Of a DNA stretch of 64,000 nucleotides, positions 9,825 to 17,602 are shown piece after piece. The stretch is from Candidatus Rickettsiella isopodorum (lineage in GTDB: Bacteria > Pseudomonadota > Gammaproteobacteria > Diplorickettsiales > Diplorickettsiaceae): NCBI RefSeq assembly GCF_001881495.1, contig NZ_LUKY01000030.1, positions 1 through 64,000 of the forward strand, in the 5' to 3' direction. The stretch's first letter is position 1, and the number at the start of each line of letters is the position of its first letter. The notes under the pieces were generated by a model that was not told the DNA's origin, did no database searches, and was given only the letters and a program-made list of their open reading frames with translations. The translations under genes were made by a program, and so were the position numbers.

Positions 9825-10629
9825 AAATGTTATCATTATTCCCGCACGTTATGCTTCCAGCCGATTCCCAGGAAAGCCATTAACGTTGATTAAGGGCCAT
9901 AGTTTAATTTATCGAGTTTGGTCTATTGCTAAAACTATTAAGAGTGTTGATGAAGTCTATATTGCAACCGATCATGCGGATATCCAAAGACACGCTATCA
10001 ATTTTGGCGCTAAAGTATTGATGACGGCCGAACAGAATAATGGCACGGAACGTAGTTTTTTTGCACTTTCTTTGTTAGAAAATAAACCGAATATTATTTT
10101 AAATTTGCAGGGAGATGCAGTGTTAACGCCGCCCTGGGTTCTACAAGCACTAATCGATGCCATGATCGCTAACGTTAAGCTCGAAATAACAACGCCGGCA
10201 ACACTAATTAATGCAGAGCAATACTCTGTTATGCAAAAGGCTAAATTAAACGGTGAAGTGGGAGGTACGATGGTTGTTTTTGATAAAGATTTAAACGCTT
10301 TGTATTTTTCTAAGAGCATGATTCCTTATTTAAGAGATACACAGATGGGTTCCCCTCCACTTTATCGACATATTGGCCTGTATGCCTATCGTTATTCGGC
10401 ATTAGAAAAATATATCGCTTTACCACCCACCCCGTTAGAAAAATTAGAAGGACTCGAACAATTACGCGTATTGGAAAATGGTCAATCGATTCGAGTGGTG
10501 TTAGTAGATTATAAAGGGCATACGCATGCTTCGATTGATAGTCCCGAAGACGTTATTCGGGTTGAGCGTTTGATAGAAGCAGAAGGAGAGTTAGTCGTTT
10601 TAAAGTCAATGAAAGATAGGCCAATATGA
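9814..10629 (+). CDS. KdsB-like nucleotide-sugar cytidylyltransferase (divergent)
   Basis: Nucleotidyltransferase fold related to CMP-KDO synthetase, which activates KDO for lipopolysaccharide. The N-terminal IIPARYASSRFPGKPL (residues about 7-22) and NLQGD (metal-binding Asp, about 100) are kept. However, the usual HxSGTDR block reads NNGTER, the QGDEP block reads QGDAV, and at 271 aa it is slightly longer than KdsB (about 250). It may be the organism's KdsB or an enzyme for another acidic sugar. It overlaps acs by 11 bases and the next gene by 4 (ATGA), indicating one operon. Confidence 0.8.
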   Translation: MQNKNVIIIPARYASSRFPGKPLTLIKGHSLIYRVWSIAKTIKSVDEVYIATDHADIQRHAINFGAKVLMTAEQNNGTERSFFALSLLENKPNIILNLQGDAVLTPPWVLQALIDAMIANVKLEITTPATLINAEQYSVMQKAKLNGEVGGTMVVFDKDLNALYFSKSMIPYLRDTQMGSPPLYRHIGLYAYRYSALEKYIALPPTPLEKLEGLEQLRVLENGQSIRVVLVDYKGHTHASIDSPEDVIRVERLIEAEGELVVLKSMKDRPI

Positions 10630-11279
10630 ACGTTATTTTTTCTCGTCACGGTAATACTTTTTCTGCAAACGATGCGGTGGTATGGGTCGGTGCAACACAA
10701 GATTTACCTTTAGTGGATTCAGGTCGCTTACAAGCTAAATGTTTGGCACAAGCATTACAAAAAATTGATATACACCCTAAAGCCGTGTATTGCGGACCTT
10801 TAAAAAGAACACAGGATTATGCAGTGATTGTGTTAGAAGAATTACATTCTACGTTGAAGCCCACCGTAGATACTCGTTTAAACGAGATTGATTATGGTAA
10901 TTGGGCGGGTCTTAGTAATACCCAAATTCAGGAAGTAGGTGAGGGTCAAGAATTGTCTGCTTGGGAAAATTTAAGTGTTTGGCCAAAAATTGCGGGTTGG
11001 TCAGAATCCCCAGCCCATATGGCCAAAGAAGTTAAAGAATTTAGCAATGATTTAGTGACTCAATATGATCCGACAGATACTATTTTAGTGATTACCAGTA
11101 ATGGTCGGCTACGTTATTTTTTAAAACTTATTCCTGGCTTATTTGAACAGCAGGTGCAGAATAAAGCATTTAAAGTAGCCACCGGTAATATTTGTTTATT
11201 CACTTATGAGCATAAATGGCAAATGAAGTTTTGGAATAAAAAACCTGAATATCTTTTGCCATTTAAAAATGAAAACTAA
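10626..11279 (+). CDS. Histidine phosphatase (phosphoglycerate-mutase-like) family protein
   Basis: 217 aa with the phosphohistidine motif SRHGNTF (residues about 6-12), GPLKRTQDYA carrying the second arginine (about 58) and the acidic LNEIDYGNWAG (about 86). The position normally reading SHGG, with the second catalytic His, here reads TSNGRLR, so that histidine seems to be replaced. The ATGA overlap with the cytidylyltransferase suggests joint work on a phosphorylated sugar, but the substrate is unknown. It could be a phosphatase with altered chemistry or a non-catalytic relative. Confidence 0.8.
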   Translation: MNVIFSRHGNTFSANDAVVWVGATQDLPLVDSGRLQAKCLAQALQKIDIHPKAVYCGPLKRTQDYAVIVLEELHSTLKPTVDTRLNEIDYGNWAGLSNTQIQEVGEGQELSAWENLSVWPKIAGWSESPAHMAKEVKEFSNDLVTQYDPTDTILVITSNGRLRYFLKLIPGLFEQQVQNKAFKVATGNICLFTYEHKWQMKFWNKKPEYLLPFKNEN

Positions 11280-11297
11280 AATAATTGACTCATTATC

Positions 11298-11987
11298 TTA
11301 TTCAACTAAAAAATTAAAATAAGTATTTTTATAAGGTTCATTTTGTAGCGTAAAATGCCACCATTCGGTTTTTATTGGTCTAAAACCAGATTTTATCATT
11401 AATGAGCGTAGTAGCATCCGGTTTTGAAATTGTTCTTCCGTAATGTCACGATTATCAGGGTGGGATAATGGATCGAGGTAATCAAAAGGCGTGCCCATAT
11501 CGAGTACTTGGTTGTTTTCAAGATTAATTATTGTTAGATCGACTGTGCTGCCGCGCGTATGGCCTGAGCGTCGTGCAATGTAATTGAATTTAAAAAGGTA
11601 GCTTTTATCAATATGCGGATAAAAGACATTTTTCATCTTTTGATCTCCAGTATTTTGACTCCATTGTATAAAATCATTAACTGCCATTTGCGGGCGATAG
11701 CCATCATAGACGAGTAGGCCTAAATTCTGTTTATTCAGTGCGGTTTGTACCTTCAATAAGGCATGCGTAGCGGCACTTGTTAAAATGCAGACAGGCTTTT
11801 TATAGCCGCTAATTGGACGACCCACAAAATTATTATTGCCGAAATAACGGATATCTTGCTTAATGTTAGGAATAATCTCAGTGACATAAACAAAATTATC
11901 AGGTTTTTCTTCTGCAAAAACATCCATAACAATAAAAACTAGCAAGTAAATAAATAGACGGCACATTATAAAAACTATTTTACACAT
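11298..11987 (-). CDS. ddpX: D-alanyl-D-alanine dipeptidase (VanX/DdpX type)
   Basis: Zinc peptidase that hydrolyses D-Ala-D-Ala, probably in the periplasm for peptidoglycan recycling or turnover. The zinc motif SGHTRGSTVDLTI gives the His and Asp ligands, and EWWHF near the C-terminus gives the catalytic Glu and third ligand. A hydrophobic N-terminus (MCRLFIYLLVFIVMDVFA) looks like a signal peptide. Possible starts are TTG 11999, ATG 11987 and ATG 11966; none has a strong ribosome binding site. The gene stands alone, with no van resistance genes nearby. Confidence 0.9.
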   Translation of the reverse strand: MCKIVFIMCRLFIYLLVFIVMDVFAEEKPDNFVYVTEIIPNIKQDIRYFGNNNFVGRPISGYKKPVCILTSAATHALLKVQTALNKQNLGLLVYDGYRPQMAVNDFIQWSQNTGDQKMKNVFYPHIDKSYLFKFNYIARRSGHTRGSTVDLTIINLENNQVLDMGTPFDYLDPLSHPDNRDITEEQFQNRMLLRSLMIKSGFRPIKTEWWHFTLQNEPYKNTYFNFLVE

Positions 11988-12041
11988 AAAAATAATCAAT
12001 GATACGGAAATCTGTTGTGTTAATTAAAGCTGAATAAAAAA

Positions 12042-14129
12042 TTACGCTTTATTACGTTCCCAATAACGCAGTTTTCTGCAAAGTTTTATGAATGCTTGGC
12101 AAGAATTTGCATTTTTTAAGGCCACAGTCCCTTGATCCGGTTTAAATTTCAATTCTTTAAATAGAAGAGCAGTTAATTCGGGTGTATAGGCGATTAGTTT
12201 ACATTGATGAAAGCTCTCTTGCAGAAAAGTAAATAGTTTTAGTTTGTCACATTTAAGCAAATCTTTAGGTTTAGCAATAATTGCAATGGCATCATAACAA
12301 GCAGAAACAGCTGTTTCGAAGCTTTGTTGTGGTTTAAATTTCTTCTTATTTTTAAAATCTAAAATTTTAGGTGCAATTATTTCTAAAAAACCGCCTTCTT
12401 TTTTAATAAATTTTTCTAGATTAGCGGCTAAGGAAAGGTTACTCTTTTCAGTGAGTATCACCGCTAATTTTCTTCCCTTAAAAGTATTGGGAGGGTTTAA
12501 TACGATACTTAATGAAGGTGCGCGCGATTGCTTTTTTTTCTTAATGCCAAATACCGGAGCAGGTTTTGGTATAGGAGATAAGCCCAAGAGATTAGCCACA
12601 TTTTTAGCGAGTGCTATATCAATATTGAGTAAATGCGAAATAACACGGGCTTGAATAGTATGGGTATTGACTTTACTCAGTTCGAATGCTAAGGCTGCTT
12701 GAATGTGTTGTTGCTCAACGGGAGTTTGGCTAATATAAAATAGGTTAGCTTGATTATAATAATCTGCAAAACTTTCCGCACGCAATCGCACTTTCTCGCC
12801 CGATTCCATGGCCGGAAAGGATTTAAACCCTTTTTTTAACAATTCACGTGGCCCGCCTGTTTTCCCCCACGAATTAGGTTCATAATTGGCTCTTCCAGAT
12901 AGATTACGAAATGCCATATGTCCATCTTGTTGAAAGTTATGAAACGGGCACTTCGGCGCATTGATAGGAAGTTGAGCAAAGTTAGGACTTCCTAAACGTT
13001 TTACTTGCGTATCTAAATAAGAAAAATTACGACCTTGAAGTAATGGATCATTGCTGAAGTCTATTCCAGGGACAATATTTTGTGTGCAAAAAGCCACTTG
13101 CTCTGTTTCGGCAAAAAAATTATCCACGCAACGATTTAAGACGAGTCGACCCACTTTTTTAATCGGAATTAATTCTTCTGGGATTAATTTGGTGGCATCT
13201 AAGATATCAAAATCAAATTTTTTAGCAGTTTTTTCATCAAAAAGTTGTATTCCTAATTCCCATTCCGGATATTGGCCCGATTGAATCGCATCCCATAGAT
13301 CACGGCGATGAAAATCTGGATCAGCTCCATTGAGTTTTACCGCTTCAGCCCAGGTGAGTGATTGCAAACCTAGTTTGGGTCGCCAATGAAATTTAACAAA
13401 GGTCGATTTTTGTTTAGCGTTAACCAGTCGGAAAGTGTGTACTCCAAAACCTTGCATGAAACGGAAGGAACGTGGGATAGCTCGGTCTGACATCACCCAC
13501 ATTACCATATGCATGCTCTCAGGATTCAGTGATATAAAATCCCAAAAATTATCATGCGCCGTTTGTGCTTGCGGAAAACCACTATCCGGTTCGTCTTTTG
13601 CCGCATGAATCAAATCGGGAAATTTTATCGCATCTTGAATGAAAAAAACGGGGATATTATTACCGACAATGTCCCAGTTTCCTGCTTTAGTATATAATTT
13701 AACGGCAAAACCTCGAACATCGCGCGCGAGATCGGCGGATCCTTTATTTCCAACGACCGTAGAAAAACGTACAAAAGCGGGCGTTCTTTCTTTTTCTCGC
13801 TGAAATAAATCTGCACAAGTATATTCCGCTAGAGATCGATAATTTTCAAAATATCCATGCGCACCATAACCTCTAGCATGGACGACACGCTCAGGAATTC
13901 TTTCATGGTCAAAATGAAAAATTTTTTCACGAAAATGAAAGTCTTCAAGTAAGGTAGGGCCTTTTTCGCCTATGCGTAAAGAGTTTTGATCATCAGAAAC
14001 TGCAGTGCCTTGAGCCGTAGTTAAAATGGGAATAGTGTGATTCGCCTGCTGGTGAGTTTCAACCCGCTTTTCTTTTTTCTTGGCGGATCTCGGTGTACGA
14101 ATTTTTCCTCGTGCTTTTTTGCTCATCAT
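12042..14129 (-). CDS. katE: Large-subunit (clade 2, KatE/HPII-type) catalase
   Basis: Haem catalase that disproportionates hydrogen peroxide. At 695 aa it has the catalytic core plus the C-terminal class-I-amidotransferase-like domain of large catalases. It shows the distal His in [14 protein letters not shown] (about residue 83), the Asn in [10 protein letters not shown] (about 155) and the proximal Tyr in [16 protein letters not shown] (about 370). The flavodoxin-like tail starts near residue 545 ([14 protein letters not shown]). The N-terminus is strongly basic. AAGGA is better spaced for the second of two adjacent ATGs (14126). The gene stands alone. Confidence 0.95.
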   Translation of the reverse strand: MMSKKARGKIRTPRSAKKKEKRVETHQQANHTIPILTTAQGTAVSDDQNSLRIGEKGPTLLEDFHFREKIFHFDHERIPERVVHARGYGAHGYFENYRSLAEYTCADLFQREKERTPAFVRFSTVVGNKGSADLARDVRGFAVKLYTKAGNWDIVGNNIPVFFIQDAIKFPDLIHAAKDEPDSGFPQAQTAHDNFWDFISLNPESMHMVMWVMSDRAIPRSFRFMQGFGVHTFRLVNAKQKSTFVKFHWRPKLGLQSLTWAEAVKLNGADPDFHRRDLWDAIQSGQYPEWELGIQLFDEKTAKKFDFDILDATKLIPEELIPIKKVGRLVLNRCVDNFFAETEQVAFCTQNIVPGIDFSNDPLLQGRNFSYLDTQVKRLGSPNFAQLPINAPKCPFHNFQQDGHMAFRNLSGRANYEPNSWGKTGGPRELLKKGFKSFPAMESGEKVRLRAESFADYYNQANLFYISQTPVEQQHIQAALAFELSKVNTHTIQARVISHLLNIDIALAKNVANLLGLSPIPKPAPVFGIKKKKQSRAPSLSIVLNPPNTFKGRKLAVILTEKSNLSLAANLEKFIKKEGGFLEIIAPKILDFKNKKKFKPQQSFETAVSACYDAIAIIAKPKDLLKCDKLKLFTFLQESFHQCKLIAYTPELTALLFKELKFKPDQGTVALKNANSCQAFIKLCRKLRYWERNKA

Positions 14130-14286
14130 TCTTCCTTGAATAAATATAAAAAAGTTTGCTGGATTTGCTTATTGATAGCTTGAATAAAAAAAACTTTATT
14201 TCACCCTCCTTAGTTAGGAAATTTACTAAAAATAATTATTTGCTGCGAGTAGTTTTTTAATTTTTTTATTATGAATAAACTGTTCA

Positions 14287-14469
14287 TTAGCATGAACCTA
14301 CTTTTAATTGACCATTGTAATTATTAAGTTTTTTAAGTTCATCGATTGTATAAAATAGTGAATAATCTGAGCTAATGATATCCTTGCCTTTTGGATCGTA
14401 ATGTACCGTGTAACTCCCATTAGCGACTTCACTACCGTTCGGTTTTTGCAATGCACATAAATGCCACAT
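14287..14469 (-). CDS. Small hypothetical protein
   Basis: A 60-aa frame beginning MWHLCALQKPNG with AAGGGA 6 bases before the ATG. It is polar, with a possible beta-strand centre (YTVHYDPKG) and no membrane segment or known motif. I do not recognise it. The good ribosome binding site and lack of any competing gene argue that it is real. It lies between katE and the tRNA gene at the edge of the accessory region. Confidence 0.5.
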   Translation of the reverse strand: MWHLCALQKPNGSEVANGSYTVHYDPKGKDIISSDYSLFYTIDELKKLNNYNGQLKVGSC

Positions 14470-14672
14470 TTATTCCCTTGTGATTATAGAAGAAATTTGT
14501 CAAGATCGGTTGGTTAGTGAATATATTTTCCAAGCAACAGACAAAATACTCTAAGCATAAAAATTACAAAAGATTAGAGAAGAAATTGCTTGATATTTGC
14601 TAGACAAGATGTGAACTTTTTAGTCGTGCGTACAAAATAGGCTCAAATTCTAATAATGGACTCAAAACGAAA

Positions 14673-14701
14673 TTGCTAATCGTGTTTAAATTAGCTACAA
14701 T
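14673..14701 (+). promoter_or_regulatory. Promoter of the CAU tRNA gene
   Basis: TTGCTA, a 17-base spacer, then TACAAT: a good sigma-70 promoter. The tRNA starts 19 bases after the -10 box, leaving room for a short leader. Confidence 0.75.
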
Positions 14702-14720
14702 TCGGCTCCTTTCTTGTGAA

Positions 14721-14797
<77 letters not shown>

Positions 14798-14803
14798 GTA
14801 AAA

Positions 14804-14947
14804 TCAAACACTTATACTATTTTCAAATGTTCTTGAAAATTCACTTGTGCGACTTCTAGTACTTTCGCAAATTCGTTGTCCGAGTATTTTTTTGTCAATG
14901 TGCCAAATTCCCTTACGATTAAGGAGGTCTGTTCTTTTTCGCTCCAT
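14804..14947 (-). pseudogene. Tyrosine integrase fragment (N-terminal part only)
   Basis: A 47-codon frame starts with AAAGGAG before the ATG. Its residues RKGIWHIDKKILGQRICEST match the start of phage/island tyrosine recombinases of the 'GVWHIDKxIxGQRIRESTGT' kind. After CEST the similarity stops; the next frame continues with LEVAQ, like the LEEAE that follows in intact proteins, so a frameshift plus a large deletion removed the catalytic domain. The fragment points into the tRNA 3' end 7 bases away, the usual place for an integrated element. Confidence 0.62.
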
Positions 14948-15020
14948 AATTTTTTACTCCTTTTGTTATTGGAGCGGCCTTACATTGCTTATAATGCTCA
15001 ACCCATGCTAATTTGAGTAA

Positions 15021-15063
15021 TAAAAAAATAAAAACCGACTTATAAACCTGGCTCAGGAAGTCG
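15021..15063 (-). terminator. Rho-independent terminator downstream of the 318-aa ankyrin gene
   Basis: Read on the minus strand: CGACTT, then CCTG-AGC-CAGG, a short bulge, AAGTCG and a T-rich tract (GTTTTTATTTTTTT). A second, diverged copy of the same hairpin lies at 16079-16104, behind the next gene upstream. Confidence 0.75.
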
Positions 15064-15075
15064 CGGAGACAAGAT

Positions 15076-16032
15076 TTAAAAAATAATACATCTACTCAAT
15101 TTATGGGACATAGTAGTATCCAATTGATCAGTTTTATAAACCGAATTTTTTATTGTTTCTGGATTTAGTAAATTGAAGAAACGATGAAACGACAAAGAAG
15201 ATAAAGAGTCATTTTTTAAGGTGAAATTTTTAGCTATAATACTTTCTGTCCAATTTTTACAACCTATAATCTTATTGTCTAGCAAATAATTAATTTTAAT
15301 CTGATCATTCCAGTAAACTAACAAATCTTGATCCTTTTCTATAAAGTCAGGCTTTTCTTCTTTTATATTTTTGGATAATAAATGAGAAATAAACCATTTT
15401 GCTAACTCAATATGATTATTCCGATATGCTTTATGTAATGGAGTAAGTCCAGAATTATCAATCATGTGAATGTTACCCCCTTTTTCTACAAGCAGTTTTG
15501 CTACCTTAATATGGCCCTCCACACATGTATAGTGAAGTGCTGTTTCTCTATAAGAGCCCATTGCATTAACACAGGCTCCATGTTCTATAAGCAGTTTTGC
15601 TAATTCAATCCTTCCTTTAAAACATGCCCAATGGAGTGGGGTTATTCCATTACTACCCATTTCATTAACATTGGCTCCATGTTCTATAAGCAGTTTTGCT
15701 AATTTAATCTTACCTGTTATACATACCCAATGGAGTGGGGTTGCTCTAAGACCGTTAATTCTATTAACATTGGCTCCGCATTCTATGAGCAGCTTTGCTA
15801 ATTCAATATTGCCTGTTATAGATGCCAAACAAAGTGCCGTTACTAATCCATTATAACCAACAGCATTAACATTAGCGCCAAATTTTATCAATGGTACTAC
15901 TAGTGCTTCAATATCACCTTCTTTACATGCACTATGGAGGAGTTGGGTTCTATTACAGGTAATTTCACTAGAGGTATTTCGTATAATCAGTTTTGCTAAA
16001 TCAAAAGGGTCGCAGTCAAAAAGTTCCAGCAT
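15076..16032 (-). CDS. Ankyrin-repeat protein (318 aa)
   Basis: Six ankyrin repeats of about 33 residues fill positions about 30-225, recognisable by repeated TPLHWAC, ELAKLLIEHGANVN and similar blocks. DNA copies of the repeat (for example around 15577 and 15676) are nearly identical, indicating recent duplication. The C-terminal 90 residues have no ankyrin repeat. They begin LLSKNIKEEKPDFIEKDQDL, which resembles the same position in the 677-aa ankyrin protein at 17603-19636. No signal peptide is present. In Legionellales such proteins are often Dot/Icm-secreted effectors; that role is inferred. AGGGAT lies before the ATG. Confidence 0.9.
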   Translation of the reverse strand: MLELFDCDPFDLAKLIIRNTSSEITCNRTQLLHSACKEGDIEALVVPLIKFGANVNAVGYNGLVTALCLASITGNIELAKLLIECGANVNRINGLRATPLHWVCITGKIKLAKLLIEHGANVNEMGSNGITPLHWACFKGRIELAKLLIEHGACVNAMGSYRETALHYTCVEGHIKVAKLLVEKGGNIHMIDNSGLTPLHKAYRNNHIELAKWFISHLLSKNIKEEKPDFIEKDQDLLVYWNDQIKINYLLDNKIIGCKNWTESIIAKNFTLKNDSLSSLSFHRFFNLLNPETIKNSVYKTDQLDTTMSHKLSRCIIF

Positions 16033-16078
16033 TAATAGGATCCCTGTGTTCTAAACATTTAAAATAAAAATAGGAGAA

Positions 16079-16104
16079 GACTGATAAACCTCGCCCAGGA
16101 AGTC
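16079..16104 (-). terminator. Second copy of the hairpin, downstream of the 288-aa gene
   Basis: ATAAACCT-cgccc-AGGAAGTCGC matches the hairpin at 15036-15063 at most positions. The inner pairs CCT/AGG and outer GACT/AGTC are kept, but the outer stem is shorter and the T tract is poorer, so it may be a weaker terminator. Confidence 0.5.
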
Positions 16105-16124
16105 GCTAAAATAAAGTTTGAACA

Positions 16125-16991
16125 TTAACATTTAAAGCTTACATAAGGAGAATCTTTATAATTCTTCAAACTATTAATAAGTGCTTTTTTAGTCATAGGA
16201 GAAAGTTTTAAATTAGGGATTTTTTTGAAAATATTATGGCTATGGATAGCTATCGGAATATTATGATAAGTTCTTAAGTTCTGTGATAGCTGTTTTTTAT
16301 TTTTGCTTAAAATAGTATAAAATTCTTTATAATTGTTTTCGTTCAGAACTTTTTCTAATAATTGTTTATGCGTAATAAAGTCCTTTTTAGTTTTAATTTC
16401 AGTATTTTCTAAAAGAATTTCATATAAATCAGTTAATTTTACATCAAAATAATCAGAATTTTCTAATACCAGTTCAAAAAGATCTGACCCCAAAAACCAA
16501 TCTATATTATCAATCGAAATAGGTTTAGAAGAAGTCATTTTCTTTAGTGTTTCTAGATTATCAAAATTAACCTCAAGAAAATCATCGAGATCAGGCTGGT
16601 TTTCGTTGCCAGAGATTCCCAATTCTTTTAAATCTTTCTCCACAAGAGCTAGTGAAAAAAGCATGTTACGACGCTGTTTCAAAACTATTTCTTCAGTCTG
16701 AGAATAATTTATTTTCGAAGGTGCCAAAAGAATTTTTTCAATGACTTCAAAATTATGAATTTTATTGACAAGTGCTTTCAAGAATTCTGGATCACCATCA
16801 AGCTCAAATTGCCGATAAAATAGATTGCTCTTTAATGCGCTAATAATTTCTGGAAAAGATTCAGAAGAAACAGGATAGTTAAATATTTTTTTAAGGTTTT
16901 CAAATACCTTGAATAATTCCTGTTTATTTGGAAAATCTCCAAATGAACGCAATTTTACTACCTCATCAAGTCGTATCATTATATCTGTCAT
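16125..16991 (-). CDS. Hypothetical protein (288 aa), effector candidate
   Basis: I do not recognise a family. The protein is charged, mostly helical in appearance, rich in Leu, Glu, Lys and Asn, and has no signal peptide, membrane segment or Cys/His metal motif. Blocks such as LEKVLNENNYKEFYTILSKN near residues 210-230 suggest an alpha-solenoid. It lies between two ankyrin genes on the same strand, and a hairpin behind it is a diverged copy of the one behind the 318-aa ankyrin gene. Very AT-rich codons and the location suggest an accessory, possibly secreted protein. Confidence 0.75.
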   Translation of the reverse strand: MTDIMIRLDEVVKLRSFGDFPNKQELFKVFENLKKIFNYPVSSESFPEIISALKSNLFYRQFELDGDPEFLKALVNKIHNFEVIEKILLAPSKINYSQTEEIVLKQRRNMLFSLALVEKDLKELGISGNENQPDLDDFLEVNFDNLETLKKMTSSKPISIDNIDWFLGSDLFELVLENSDYFDVKLTDLYEILLENTEIKTKKDFITHKQLLEKVLNENNYKEFYTILSKNKKQLSQNLRTYHNIPIAIHSHNIFKKIPNLKLSPMTKKALINSLKNYKDSPYVSFKC

Positions 16992-17310
16992 AGAAAAACT
17001 ACCCTTTTCAATAGATTTCCATAATATAGCTATTTATTCTTAAAACTTTATTAACCGATTCACTCCCATAGGATGTATCTTGTCTTGTTTTTCGTGATAA
17101 TTATAATGATCTATCGACTTAAGCTTCAGTAAAACTTCTTTTCGATTCTTAAGTTGATGGGTCTTATCAGTCCTTTCCTTGGGCAACCTGATAAATAAAG
17201 TTCTTTTTGTTTATCAGGTTGTTTTTATGTCTGAAATTAATTTAGAAACCGCGATGTGAGGGTCAATGTCGGAATCAATGACGAAAAGTATGCTTTAGCG
17301 ATTTCCTTAA
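16992..17310 (+). other. Gene-free accessory interval
   Basis: Between the 288-aa gene and the terminase remnant I see no intact gene on either strand apart from the strong hairpin listed separately. A short frame at 17227 (MSEINLETAM) stops after ten codons and may be another decayed phage fragment. Confidence 0.5.
17184..17226 (+). terminator. Strong stem-loop terminator
   Basis: CAACCTGATAAA pairs perfectly over 12 bases with TTTATCAGGTTG across a 14-base loop and is followed by TTTTT. No intact plus-strand gene precedes it, so it probably ended a lost phage or island gene. Confidence 0.75.
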
Positions 17311-17505
17311 CCTCGGCGTAAGATAGCTGTGATTAATCTGATGCGACAAATGCTTTATCGTACAAAATTCAATAAAGAATACACAGAAAGATTAATTAAT
17401 TGCCTTTCTAATTATTCAAAAATCTTTGATGAGAAAAATAATATTTATAAAGATCATCCATTACATGATTGGACCTCCCAGGCTGTCGATGCCTATCATT
17501 TTTAA
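17311..17505 (+). pseudogene. Phage terminase large subunit, C-terminal remnant
   Basis: An open frame of 64 codons ending at TAA. It contains RRKIAVINLMRQMLYRTKF, a central CLSNYSKIFDEKNNIYKD and an ending HDWTSQAVDAYHF. This matches the C-terminal end of phage large terminases, where a pattern like 'L..Y...FDEK...F...P.HDWSSH.ADAFRY' is typical. The ATPase domain and most of the nuclease domain are missing and a stop codon lies directly upstream. It is a decayed prophage fragment within the tRNA-linked region. Confidence 0.65.
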
Positions 17506-17602
17506 AAATAAGGGAATAATTCGTTGGGGTGCGTTTTAATCCTCAAGCTATATATTGATTCCTTGTAAACCCTGTTGCTTTGGTTTAATCGACTTTTTAG
17601 GT

